The notes below the pieces were generated by a model. That model was not told the DNA's origin and ran no database searches. It saw only the letters and a program-made list of their open reading frames with translations. This document shows, one piece after another, positions 23,598 to 30,692 of a DNA stretch of 30,692 nt (position 1 is the first letter of the stretch; every line of letters starts with the position of its first letter). Position numbers and translations under genes: made by a program. This DNA comes from CAYOKT01 sp964404605. GTDB lineage: Bacteria; Electryoneota; Electryoneia; Electryoneales; Electryoneaceae. The stretch spans positions 1 through 30,692 of the forward strand of contig CAYOKT010000034.1 of NCBI GenBank assembly GCA_964404605.1. Direction: 5' to 3'.

Positions 23598-23607
23598 GAT
23601 GACAGGG
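23585..23607 (-). terminator. Eight-pair hairpin at the 3' end of the minus-strand operon
   Basis: CCCTGTCA (23585-23592), a seven-base loop, TGACAGGG (23600-23607) is a perfect inverted repeat 27 bases beyond the stop of the outer-membrane barrel gene. No T-tract follows on the minus strand (TTT on the plus strand), so termination is only possible, not clear. One arm belongs to the last partial copy of the 43-base repeat. Confidence 0.35.
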
Positions 23608-23634
23608 TTTGAGTGTGCAGCCCGTGAGTGGTCC

Positions 23635-24876
23635 TCAGAAATACACCGTCCCGCGGGCGAAGAGGGTGAGCAGCCCCGGCGGGAACGCCCCGTCCTCGTC
23701 GCCGGTGGTGAAAGCGCCGAACAGGGTGAGGTCGGCGTTCTGGGCGATGGAGACATTGATCCGCGGGTTCACCATCAGGTTGCCGTCCCCGGCGGCGAAG
23801 AGAAACAGGCTCCCCGTGGCCAGGTCGCTGATCTCCTTCCGCAGCCCGGCGAGCAGCCAGCCGGCCCCCACCGGTTCGCCGTAGGCGAGGTTCGCCAGCC
23901 AGTCCTCCGCCGGGTAGGGTTTCACCTCGTCGCCCCGGTCGTTCACCAGCACCTCGGCCATCAGGTAGAGGCCGTTCTCGAGGGTGTAGTCCAGTCCCGC
24001 GATGAAACGGTGGAAATCGTCCTCGTTTTCCATCTCGTTGTAGTTGCCCTCGAACCAGAATCCGAGGCCGAGAAGCTCCCCGCTGAACTCGAGCCCGGCG
24101 GCCCGCCGCCGCTGAATGCGGGGCAGGAGGGTGAGGGGGGAGACCGAGGTGGAATCCTCCACCTGGTGCAGGGTCACCGCCACGTCATAGCCGATGGATG
24201 CGACGTGGGTGCCGAGGCGCAGGGCGTACCCGGTGGTCGCGGGGGTGGCACCGGGCGCGGCGATCAGCACCGCCTGCCCGCCGATCCCCCAGCGGTACTC
24301 GAGGCGCAGGGCGTTGACCCCTTCCTTCTCGTAGGTCGGATCGAGGATGTCCTTCCGGTGGAAGAGGTCCGTGGGGTTGTAGCTGTATCCCGGTCCCCAG
24401 GAGAGCTGCTGCCGCCCGGCGCGGAAACGCCAACCGCCGTGCCTCCACGTGAGGTAGGCGTTGTCGAGGTACAGCCGGCGGCCGGGGAAACTCATCGTCA
24501 CCGGCAGCCCCAGGCTGCGGAATTGCGCCGTCACCGCGTCCGGCAGGTAGGGCTCGATGTCGAAGGTCCTCGCGCCCGAGTAGGCGATGGCGACCAGGTC
24601 CGCCTTCAGCTCGATCTCCTGTTCGGCGAAGCCGCTGCCGAAATCCAGCCGCAGCTTGTTCGCGTTGAGGATCTGCGGGTCGATCTCCTCGGTGTAGATT
24701 CCCTGGAGGGTGTTCTCATAGTAACCGCTGAGTTCGATCCCGGCGGCGCAGGTCGTGCGGGGCGAGGTGAAGGCCGTCAGCAGTCCGAGGAGGAGGGCCG
24801 CGAGGCCGTGCCCCACGCGGAACCGGGGGAGGCCCGGGCCGGCGTGCGCGGCTTTTCGAGTCGATTTCTTCGTCAT
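23635..24876 (-). CDS. Outer membrane beta-barrel protein of the RND/LolA-like operon
   Basis: A 413-residue exported protein. It has a long N-terminal signal (hydrophobic core about 22-36, probable cut after TTCAA). Alternating amphipathic beta strands follow, ending in RGTVYF with the terminal Phe typical of Bam-inserted barrels. The segment RAGRQQLSWGPGYSYNPTDLF and the YEKEGVNALRLEYRW that follows resemble barrels (DUF1302 type) often coded beside RND exporters. That is recollection and was not searched. The ATG at 24876 has GAGAGGGAA just upstream and is preferred over an ATG 19 codons earlier, which would make an unlikely leader. It is the last gene of the operon, 43 bases after the LolA-like gene. 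It probably is the outer-membrane acceptor or channel of the system. Confidence 0.78.
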   Translation of the reverse strand: MTKKSTRKAAHAGPGLPRFRVGHGLAALLLGLLTAFTSPRTTCAAGIELSGYYENTLQGIYTEEIDPQILNANKLRLDFGSGFAEQEIELKADLVAIAYSGARTFDIEPYLPDAVTAQFRSLGLPVTMSFPGRRLYLDNAYLTWRHGGWRFRAGRQQLSWGPGYSYNPTDLFHRKDILDPTYEKEGVNALRLEYRWGIGGQAVLIAAPGATPATTGYALRLGTHVASIGYDVAVTLHQVEDSTSVSPLTLLPRIQRRRAAGLEFSGELLGLGFWFEGNYNEMENEDDFHRFIAGLDYTLENGLYLMAEVLVNDRGDEVKPYPAEDWLANLAYGEPVGAGWLLAGLRKEISDLATGSLFLFAAGDGNLMVNPRINVSIAQNADLTLFGAFTTGDEDGAFPPGLLTLFARGTVYF

Positions 24877-24919
24877 TTCCCTCTCTCCGGTCGAAGAGTT
24901 CTCTCCCATGGGGTCCGGT

Positions 24920-25705
24920 TCACCGCAGTTCACGGGTGAGGGCGGACTTGGTGAACAGGGAGGGATCCGGGGCCTGTTTCAGGTTCACCGAGGTGTAGCG
25001 CATCACGGTGCTGGACCCCTCGCGGTTGTTGGTCATGACGAACCGCATCGCCAGTTTCCTGCCGTCCACCTCCCGGAAGTCTTCGAGGGTGAGGGTCTTC
25101 AGCAGGCCCTTGTCATCGTAATATTCGATTTTGCGGCTCAGGTGATCCTCTTCGCCGGCCCAGAGGACCAGGTGATCGTAGCTCGGTCCGCTCTCGGTGG
25201 GGGTGAGTTTCAGCTTCACGCAGGGAACCTTTCCGACCGTCTCCCGGCCGAGGAGTTCCGCCGTGTAGTCCTTCACGAAGTTCCCGGAGCCCAGGTCCTC
25301 GTAGGAGAAGTCCGATCCCATCGCGCTCTGCCGCCGTGAAGTGCCGGTGAAGTGGCGGACGACATCCCGGCGCTTCATGTAGTACCAGATGTTGTCGCCG
25401 CCGTCCCGCAGGAGGATCTTGTCGCCGCGGACCCGCGGCGGGTCGGTGTAGAGCATCAGGGAGACGCTGTCGTTGTCGGCGGACCAGTAGCGAATCGTCA
25501 GGGTGCGCTCGCTGCCCCCGGAGGTGGTGATGATCTGCTCCAGCACCCCCGTCGCGTGGGGGATCCGCTCCGCCGCGTCGATGGCGCGCAGCCACTCGGC
25601 GCCGCTCTCCTGGCTCCGGGCCGGCAAGCAGAACAGCAACAGGCCGAGGAGGGTGGAGAGGCCGGCGGCACCGATCACACTGCTTCTTTCACGTTTCGTT
25701 TTCAT
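24920..25705 (-). CDS. LolA-like outer membrane lipoprotein-sorting protein
   Basis: A 261-residue periplasmic protein with a signal peptide (cut near residue 32, after ARSQ). It has a LolA/LppX-like fold: LTIRYWSADNDSVSLMLYTDPPRVRGDKILLRDGGDNIWYYM and a long beta segment with CVKLKLTPTESG. Such proteins bind lipids or lipoprotein acyl chains in a half-barrel. The family annotated as "outer membrane lipoprotein-sorting protein" is commonly coded beside MMPL-type RND transporters. It starts 17 bases inside the end of the RND gene and has GGGAGGGGAG upstream. It is the probable periplasmic carrier that takes cargo from the RND pump towards the outer membrane. Confidence 0.87.
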   Translation of the reverse strand: MKTKRERSSVIGAAGLSTLLGLLLFCLPARSQESGAEWLRAIDAAERIPHATGVLEQIITTSGGSERTLTIRYWSADNDSVSLMLYTDPPRVRGDKILLRDGGDNIWYYMKRRDVVRHFTGTSRRQSAMGSDFSYEDLGSGNFVKDYTAELLGRETVGKVPCVKLKLTPTESGPSYDHLVLWAGEEDHLSRKIEYYDDKGLLKTLTLEDFREVDGRKLAMRFVMTNNREGSSTVMRYTSVNLKQAPDPSLFTKSALTRELR

Positions 25706-28493
25706 CTCGCTCCCCTCCGGGTTGGACCGTTTCCAGGGCCGGTGTTTGTCCGGCGGCCGCCGCCGAGGCGGACTCCCTCGCGACCTTCCCGCCGAGGAAC
25801 AGCCGGAGAATCGCGGGGAGGATCAGCACTGTCGTCAGGAAACAGAAGCCCACGCCGAGGAACAGCACCTGGCCGAAGCTCGCCATCCCCCGCATCTCGT
25901 GGAACGCCACGCTCCCGAACCCGATCATCGTCGTCAATGAGGAGAGCAGAATCGCCCTCCCGACGAAGCGGTAGCTGTCGTAGATCCGCGTCGACCCGTC
26001 ACCCACCGTCTTGCGGAAGCGATGAATCACGTGCACGCCGTCATCGATGCCGATGCCGAGGATGATCGGGACCGTGATCAGGGTCATGTAGTTGTGCTTC
26101 ATCCCGAGCAGGTACATCAAGCCGAGCATGAACAGCGAGCCGAGGGCGAGGGGGAACAGGGCCAGCCACCCGGTGGGTCCGCGGAAGTGGAGCAGCATCA
26201 GCAGGGCGATCAGCGCGAGGGCGAGCAGGGCCGCCCGGCGGCCCTCTTCGAGCGTGCTGTCCATCATCAGCAGGAACAGCCTCTCGGACCCCGAGATGGC
26301 GGGATCGACCGCCTCCGTCTGCTCGGCGAAGCGCATCAGGGCATCTCTGTCCCACAGGTTCTTCCGCGGGAAGACCATCAGCAGGTAACCGGTCCCGGTC
26401 CGCGGCAGGAAGGACTTCCGGACTACCGGCGGCAGATCATCGATCTCCACAGGCTCCGGGTCCGCCATCTCGTGGAGGGTCGCCCTCATCCTTCCGTTCC
26501 ACTCCGCCGCCGCCTGTTGCGCGAGGCGGGGGTCGACCCCGGCGCGCAACTCGCGGGTGAGAGAGGGCAGGATCGCCGTGGTGTCGGTGGTGTTGGTCTC
26601 CGTGTCGTACCCGGTGAGCTGGTCGATCACCTTGACGATGCGGTCGAGACCGGCGGTGAAGGCGAGGTTGCTCATCAGGTCGAGGTTGTCCCACAGGCGG
26701 TTCATTTCCGCGGCGAGGCGCTTCTCATCACCCGGTTGCCAGGCAGGCGTGTTCCGCCGTTCCAGCCCGCGGCGGAAGGCTTCGAGTTGCGGGGTGTATT
26801 CCGCCAGACGTTCCGCCGGCGGGATGTAATCGCTGATCGAAACCACCTCGCCCACCAGGCTCTGACGCCGCAGCTTCTCCTTCAGGCTGCGGCTCTCCTC
26901 GATGCTGTCCGTGATCACCCAGGCGGAGTGGTCCGCCATCCCGAACCGCTTGGGGATCTCGCGCTGGAGATGAACCGAGACCAGCCCCTTCGCCTCCAGT
27001 TTGAGCCAGTCGTACTCGTAGCCGGTATGCTGCATCCCCCAGTAGGCGGCGGCGGCGAGGACGGTGGTCACCGAGAGGACGATGCCGGGGTGGACCCAGC
27101 TCCAGCGCGCGATCCGCCCCAGCAGGTTGAATGCGGTGTGTCCCTCGCCGGGCTTCACCTCTGCCGGTGCGCCCGCCGCCTTTGCAAGGAGCTTCTCGCG
27201 TTTTCTCCTGGCGAGGACGAGCAGGGGAGGGAGAAAGAGGAAGACGGCGATGAGGGTCATCAGGATACCGGTTCCCGCGGCGGCGCCGAACTGAAAGATG
27301 CCCCGTGTCTCCGCGGTCATCAGGGTGAGGAACGCCAGGGCGGTGGTCAGGGCCCCGGTGATCACCGCGGTGCCTGTGGCCCCCAGCATCCGGGCGAGGG
27401 AAGTCGGCAGGTCGCCGCCGAGCGCGGTCTCCTCGCGGAAACGGGAGATCAGGTGGATGGAGAAGTCGATCCCCAGCCCGAGCAGCACCACCATCATCAG
27501 CGAGGTGAATATGTTGAGCCCGCCGAACATGAGGTCGAGCAGTCCCATCGTCCAGATGATACCGATGACCAGCGGCGTGAGCGCGATAATCGGGATCAGC
27601 CAGCCGTTGAAACTTCGCGCCAGGAGGAGGAAGATCAGGATGAGGGCGGCGAGGGTCATCAACCAACTGAAGAGGTTCACCGTGTTCATCTCGTCCTGGC
27701 CGATCTTCCCTATTCCCGTGAAGCCGACCTTCACCGCCGGGTGGAGGGGCGCCACCCCGGCGGTCACCTCCTCGATCTCGCTCACCGCGGCGAGCAACCC
27801 CTCGATGTCCGAGTACATGTTCGCCTTCGGGGTGCAACTGATCAGCAACATGCGGCGGTCGAGGGAGAGCATCCAGGGTTCCCCGAGGGCCATCGCATCG
27901 GCGGCTTCCGCGATGCTGGTGTCCTCCTCCGCCCCGGCGAACCTGTTCCGCAGGATCTCGAGGGAACGGGTCAGCCCGAGGAGACTGCGCGCGATCTCCA
28001 CCTCGTCCCGCTTCAGGTTGGATTCGCTCTCGGTGTACTCGCGCTCATAGTCATCGTTCATCCCGCGGAAGGTGCCCACCAGGCTCGGGTCCGAGAACAT
28101 CCGCAGGCTGCGCTTGAACAGGTCCGGCTTGACATTGACCAGGGCGTGATGACGGAAGAACTCTTCGGGTAACTTCGCCTGGACGTTGTACATGGAGCTG
28201 AGCGCCTCGAGCTTCGGAACGAGTTCCCCGGCCATGGCGACCATCGCATTACGGTCTCCCTCGAGGGCGATCACCACGGAGGGGTCGCCGAACCGTGTCT
28301 GCACCTCGCGATAGGAGCGGACGATCGGGTTGGTTTCCGGGAGCAGGTCCGTCCAGTTCATCCGCATCTCGAGGCGCGAGGCGAAGACGAGCGCGACCAG
28401 TGTCACCACCACCCCGCCCAGAAGAATCCAGACCGGACGGCGAATCGACAGTTTCGCATAGGCGACTGCCCAGCGCTTTTCCTCAGTTCTCAT
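25689..28493 (-). CDS. RND-superfamily exporter, MMPL/HAE3 type
   Basis: A 934-residue inner-membrane protein of twelve predicted helices, two halves each with one helix, a large periplasmic loop and five helices. Helix 1 is at about 20-38. The fourth-helix-type motifs are GLGIDFSIHLISRFRE (339-354) and GIGIDDGVHVIHRFR (813-827), with the Asp residues used for proton relay. The family (hopanoid/MMPL, HAE3) moves lipids or other hydrophobic compounds. Its length is typical. The ATG overlaps the end of tetR by 11 bases, and its stop overlaps the LolA-like gene by 17 bases, so the operon is translationally coupled. The substrate is unknown. Partners suggest envelope lipid or lipoprotein trafficking, not drug efflux by a tripartite pump, as no membrane-fusion protein is present. 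Confidence 0.93.
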   Translation of the reverse strand: MRTEEKRWAVAYAKLSIRRPVWILLGGVVVTLVALVFASRLEMRMNWTDLLPETNPIVRSYREVQTRFGDPSVVIALEGDRNAMVAMAGELVPKLEALSSMYNVQAKLPEEFFRHHALVNVKPDLFKRSLRMFSDPSLVGTFRGMNDDYEREYTESESNLKRDEVEIARSLLGLTRSLEILRNRFAGAEEDTSIAEAADAMALGEPWMLSLDRRMLLISCTPKANMYSDIEGLLAAVSEIEEVTAGVAPLHPAVKVGFTGIGKIGQDEMNTVNLFSWLMTLAALILIFLLLARSFNGWLIPIIALTPLVIGIIWTMGLLDLMFGGLNIFTSLMMVVLLGLGIDFSIHLISRFREETALGGDLPTSLARMLGATGTAVITGALTTALAFLTLMTAETRGIFQFGAAAGTGILMTLIAVFLFLPPLLVLARRKREKLLAKAAGAPAEVKPGEGHTAFNLLGRIARWSWVHPGIVLSVTTVLAAAAYWGMQHTGYEYDWLKLEAKGLVSVHLQREIPKRFGMADHSAWVITDSIEESRSLKEKLRRQSLVGEVVSISDYIPPAERLAEYTPQLEAFRRGLERRNTPAWQPGDEKRLAAEMNRLWDNLDLMSNLAFTAGLDRIVKVIDQLTGYDTETNTTDTTAILPSLTRELRAGVDPRLAQQAAAEWNGRMRATLHEMADPEPVEIDDLPPVVRKSFLPRTGTGYLLMVFPRKNLWDRDALMRFAEQTEAVDPAISGSERLFLLMMDSTLEEGRRAALLALALIALLMLLHFRGPTGWLALFPLALGSLFMLGLMYLLGMKHNYMTLITVPIILGIGIDDGVHVIHRFRKTVGDGSTRIYDSYRFVGRAILLSSLTTMIGFGSVAFHEMRGMASFGQVLFLGVGFCFLTTVLILPAILRLFLGGKVARESASAAAAGQTPALETVQPGGERDENET

Positions 28494-29190
28494 GGTTCAC
28501 TCCATGCACGCCGTTCAGGATGAAGCTCTTCACCTCGTCCACCATCGCCCGGCTCGTGATCCAGTCCTGGTCCCGGTAAAGCTCCGGGGCAAGCAGGAAG
28601 ACGGAATCGAGAAGGGAGAGAATGATCCACAGGGTTTTTTCCGGGTCGATCCCGCGAAAATCGCCGCTCTTGATGCCTGCGCCGAGGATCTCGCCCAGGG
28701 TGAGGACGATCGGGGAGAAGTAGATTTCGCCCATCATCGCCCCCATGGCGCGGAGAACATCCGGGTTGTTGAAGGTGTCCCGCCAGATCGGGTGGGAGGC
28801 GATGTGGGACACATACAGCTCGATGAAGGAATCAAGTTTACGGGTCGGACTCAGCTCGGCCGGCAACTTCTCCTTCCACCGCAGCACTTCCTTCTCGCTG
28901 ATCGCGAACATCATGTGAAGGAAGAGGTCGGCCTTGTCATGAAACAGGTCGTAGAAGCTGCGTTTCGAGGCTCCCGCCGCGTGGCAGATATCCTCCACCG
29001 TGGTCTTGCGGTAACCGAAGCGGGTGAACAGGGGCTCGGCGGCCTGATAGAAACGTTGCCTCCGTGCCTCGGTGTCAGGGTCTTTCCCGAGCGTGCCTGA
29101 ATTGTTCCCGGGGGGGCCAATGCCCGCCTCGGAGCTGATAGCGCCCGTCCCGGGCGTGTCGTGCTGGTCCATTTCCTTCTCCGCCGCCAT
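28483..29190 (-). CDS. TetR/AcrR family transcriptional regulator
   Basis: A 235-residue regulator. The N-terminal DNA-binding domain covers about 40-90, with the helix-turn-helix TTVEDICHAAGASKRSFYDLF at about 63-83 and the following HDKADLF. The C-terminal domain is helical for ligand binding and dimerisation. An unusually long, Gly/Thr/Ser-rich N-terminal tail of about 38 residues precedes the DNA-binding domain. ATG 29190 has GGAG four bases upstream. An internal ATG at 29172 with GGAGAAGGAA is equally plausible. It is the first gene of the operon with the RND pump, the LolA-like protein and the barrel, and is likely to repress it. A near-palindrome lies between promoter and gene. Confidence 0.93.
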   Translation of the reverse strand: MAAEKEMDQHDTPGTGAISSEAGIGPPGNNSGTLGKDPDTEARRQRFYQAAEPLFTRFGYRKTTVEDICHAAGASKRSFYDLFHDKADLFLHMMFAISEKEVLRWKEKLPAELSPTRKLDSFIELYVSHIASHPIWRDTFNNPDVLRAMGAMMGEIYFSPIVLTLGEILGAGIKSGDFRGIDPEKTLWIILSLLDSVFLLAPELYRDQDWITSRAMVDEVKSFILNGVHGVNHEN

Positions 29191-29276
29191 CTCTCTCTCC
29201 GCTGCCTGCCCGATTCTCTCCTCTCCGCCACCCGCCTAAAGGGGTGGTGTCCCGGGTTCAAGGAAACGGTAAACGT

Positions 29277-29288
29277 AAATACGTAATT
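29277..29288 (-). promoter_or_regulatory. Candidate TetR operator
   Basis: AATTACGTATTT on the minus strand is a near-palindrome (five of six positions match between arms) in a small AT-rich island. It lies just downstream of the expected transcription start of the tetR promoter at 29300-29328. A repressor bound here would block transcription, as in autoregulated TetR systems. The evidence is position and symmetry only. Confidence 0.35.
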
Positions 29289-29299
29289 CGTGTAGATGG

Positions 29300-29328
29300 A
29301 ACATAGGGCCTATTCTCCCCGTTGTCAA
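29300..29328 (-). promoter_or_regulatory. Sigma-70-like promoter of the tetR-RND operon
   Basis: On the minus strand a perfect TTGACA -35 (29328-29323) is followed by 17 bases and TATGTT (29305-29300). The expected start site is near 29293, giving a leader of about 100 bases to the tetR start. The leader also contains the imperfect hairpin CCACCC/GGGTGG (29228-29247). No equally good promoter was found on the plus strand for the SANT-like gene. Confidence 0.6.
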
Positions 29329-29522
29329 AGGGGGGATTTTCTCTGTAGTGCCTGCCGTGCAGGGTCGGCGAGCGCGGTTCGTCCCGCCTCGACGGGCTCT
29401 CCGGCTCTCTTGCCTCCATGCAGGGTTGCCTCCGGGAGCACTACTTTCCGTTGCCCGACCCGGGGAGGAGGGAAGAGAACGCCCCGGGGTCGGGAGGGTT
29501 CAACCTGACGGAGACGTGTTCG

Positions 29523-30302
29523 ATGCCGAAGAAGTGGACACCGGACGACGAGGCGTACCTCGTCGCGAATTACAACAAGCTCCCCATCGAGGAGCTCGCC
29601 CAGCAGTTCGGAGTGAGCAAGAAGGCGGTGCGTGTCAAGTACGGGAAACTTCGCGACCGCCCCGACTTCGATGCGCTCGCCAACAAGGCCCCGGAATCTC
29701 CCCCGGTTCCCCAACCGGGGATGCAGCCGCGCGGCCCGCGCAAGTGGTCGGAGGATGACGAGCGCTACCTGCTCGCCAACTACAATACGATGAGCCTCGA
29801 GGAGCTCGCCCGCCATTTCGGGGTGACGAAGAAGGCGGTGCGGGTCAAGTACGGCAAGATCAAGCACAAGGCCGCCGAGCTGATCCCGGAGAAGGGGGTC
29901 AGCGAAGCCGAACAGCTCCAGGTGGGACCGCGCAAGTGGAGCGAGGAGGATGAGAAGTTCCTTCTCGCCCATTACGAGGACCTCGGTCCGGGCGCCCTCG
30001 CCGAACATTTCGGCGTTTCGACGCAGACGATCAAGACGCGTTACGGGAAGATCCGCGAGAAACGCCGCCCGCTCCTGCAGCGTCCCATTCATCGGAGCCG
30101 GCCGCCGAAGCATTCCCTCGAGGACCAGATCCGCAGGCGTAAGCCCATAGTGCCGCTGGTGAGCATGTCCATGCCGCCCCTGATGAAAAAGAAGGATGAT
30201 ACCCAACGCGAGGTCGAGGGGGAGGAGCCGACTCACCTGATGGTGATGACCGCCGACGGCTGGAAACCGCTGCCGATCCGGCGCAAGCGTCTCTCGCGGT
30301 GA
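29523..30302 (+). CDS. Protein with three Myb/SANT-like helix-turn-helix repeats
   Basis: A 259-residue protein with three similar units at about 4-46, 74-116 and 138-180. Each has the pattern KWS-x-x-D-E-x-(Y/F)L-x-x-x-Y, a hydrophobic helix LEELA-x-x-FGV, and a recognition-type helix KKAVRVKYGK (TQTIKTRYGK in the third). The conserved Trp and the three-helix spacing are those of Myb/SANT-like DNA-binding domains, which bacteria usually carry singly. The linkers are Pro-rich. The last 80 residues are basic and contain a short C-terminal module (HLMVMTADGWKPLP). It starts at ATG 29523, with GGAG nine bases upstream. It lies 332 bases downstream of the divergent tetR and one base before cutA. 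Its target and function are unknown. Confidence 0.82.
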   Translation: MPKKWTPDDEAYLVANYNKLPIEELAQQFGVSKKAVRVKYGKLRDRPDFDALANKAPESPPVPQPGMQPRGPRKWSEDDERYLLANYNTMSLEELARHFGVTKKAVRVKYGKIKHKAAELIPEKGVSEAEQLQVGPRKWSEEDEKFLLAHYEDLGPGALAEHFGVSTQTIKTRYGKIREKRRPLLQRPIHRSRPPKHSLEDQIRRRKPIVPLVSMSMPPLMKKKDDTQREVEGEEPTHLMVMTADGWKPLPIRRKRLSR

Positions 30303-30303
30303 G

Positions 30304-30642
30304 ATGGGAACCGGGATCTACCTCGTCCTGATCACCGCCCCGGCGGGCGAGGCCGCCCAGCGCCTTGCCGATACGCTGGTGCGGGAGGGGTTGGCGGCCT
30401 GTGTCAACCGGGTTCCGACGGTGCACTCGACCTTCCGGTGGAAGGGCGCCGTCCAGCGGGAGCCGGAGGACCTGCTGCTGGTCAAGCTGCCGGGAGGGAA
30501 GCTGGAGGAGTTGAAGGAGAGGCTCCCCCGGCTGCATCCCTACGAGGTGCCGGAGCTCCTCGCCTTCGAGGTGAGCGAGGGGCTGGCGAGCTACCTCGAC
30601 TGGGTGCGGGAGACGGTTGGGGAGGACGAACCGAGCCGTTGA
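30304..30642 (+). CDS. cutA: CutA1 divalent cation tolerance-like protein
   Basis: A 112-residue CutA1 family protein, of typical length. Family signatures are ACVNRVPTVHSTFRWKG (the ACVN-x-x-P-x-x-S-x-(Y/F)-x-W-x-G motif), EDLLLVKLPGGKLEELKE, and HPYEVPELLAFEVSEGLASYLDWV near the C-terminus. CutA proteins are small trimers with a PII-like ferredoxin fold. They are linked to copper and other metal tolerance in some bacteria, though the precise role is debated. It starts one base after the stop of the SANT-like gene, so the two are probably co-translated. The 50 bases after it to the window end hold nothing recognisable. Confidence 0.95.
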   Translation: MGTGIYLVLITAPAGEAAQRLADTLVREGLAACVNRVPTVHSTFRWKGAVQREPEDLLLVKLPGGKLEELKERLPRLHPYEVPELLAFEVSEGLASYLDWVRETVGEDEPSR

Positions 30643-30692
30643 GACTCGCGGTGCATCCTGAGAAGAGTCAATGCCCGGGCTGTTCGCATCAG

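Noticed and set aside
26022..28172. A 716-codon plus-strand frame opposite the RND gene
   Set aside because: Antisense shadow of a well-supported transporter gene. The translation is low-complexity Glu/Gln/His/Arg-rich with no recognisable domain.
29228..29257. A decayed copy of the palindromic repeat in the tetR upstream region
   Set aside because: CCACCC, CCTAAAGG and CCCGGG words occur, but the palindrome is not formed and the order differs; similarity is too weak to call a copy.
29245..29262. GGTTCAAG as the T-loop of a tRNA
   Set aside because: No acceptor, D or anticodon stem can be fitted around it.

Overview
The window is about 30.7 kb of GC-rich bacterial DNA containing one 100-N scaffold gap. 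It looks like a diderm of the FCB superphylum (Fibrobacteres-Chlorobi-Bacteroidetes and related candidate phyla). The evidence is a secretin, an outer-membrane barrel, a lipoprotein, and an exported protein ending in a classic 90-residue type IX (Por) sorting domain with the NYPNPFNPST motif. The high GC, the type IV pilus cluster and the RND/LolA-like operon would fit a GC-rich candidate phylum of that group (for example Eisenbacteria, Krumholzibacteriota or Latescibacterota). That placement is inference. No rRNA, tRNA, CRISPR array, transposase or phage gene was seen.

Layout. (1) 1-237: repeat-rich, gene-free end with palindromic repeats. (2) 238-2093: a small envelope-regulation module. 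A DUF6249-like membrane protein is divergent from an ECF sigma factor and its overlapping, putative membrane anti-sigma partner. Two divergent copies of the same bipartite motif, TGTAACC-N16-CGTC, face the two transcription units and look like the sigma factor's own promoters. (3) 2470-20726: a near-complete type IV pilus / type II secretion-like machine, all on the + strand. Its order is major pilin, pilT, two minor-pilin-like genes, a PilX-like/DUF4900 gene, pilM, pilN, pilO, a PilP/GspC-like gene, the secretin pilQ, an SLBB/poly-export protein, a 1089-residue Ig-repeat lipoprotein, pilB, pilC and pilD. (4) 20880-23003: an exported protein with a type IX sorting domain, with its own promoter and a textbook terminator.

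(5) 23065-23607: a repeat block. A 106-bp tandem repeat has picked up one arm of the preceding terminator, carries the same palindrome found at the left end of the window, and contains the assembly gap. A 43-bp tandem repeat follows. (6) 23635-29190, minus strand: a tetR-RND (MMPL)-LolA-like-outer-membrane barrel operon, probably an envelope lipid or lipoprotein trafficking or efflux system under its own TetR regulator. A TTGACA-N17-TATGTT promoter and a near-palindrome just downstream of the expected start site precede it. (7) 29523-30642: a protein made of three tandem Myb/SANT-like helix-turn-helix repeats, followed after one base by cutA.

How it fits together. PilB (extension) and PilT (retraction) drive assembly and disassembly of pilins processed by PilD, on the PilC platform. 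PilM/N/O and the PilP-like protein form the alignment complex to the PilQ secretin. The SLBB protein and the Ig-repeat lipoprotein sit between pilQ and pilB and are the least expected members. They are good candidates for lineage-specific outer-membrane or periplasmic parts of this machine.
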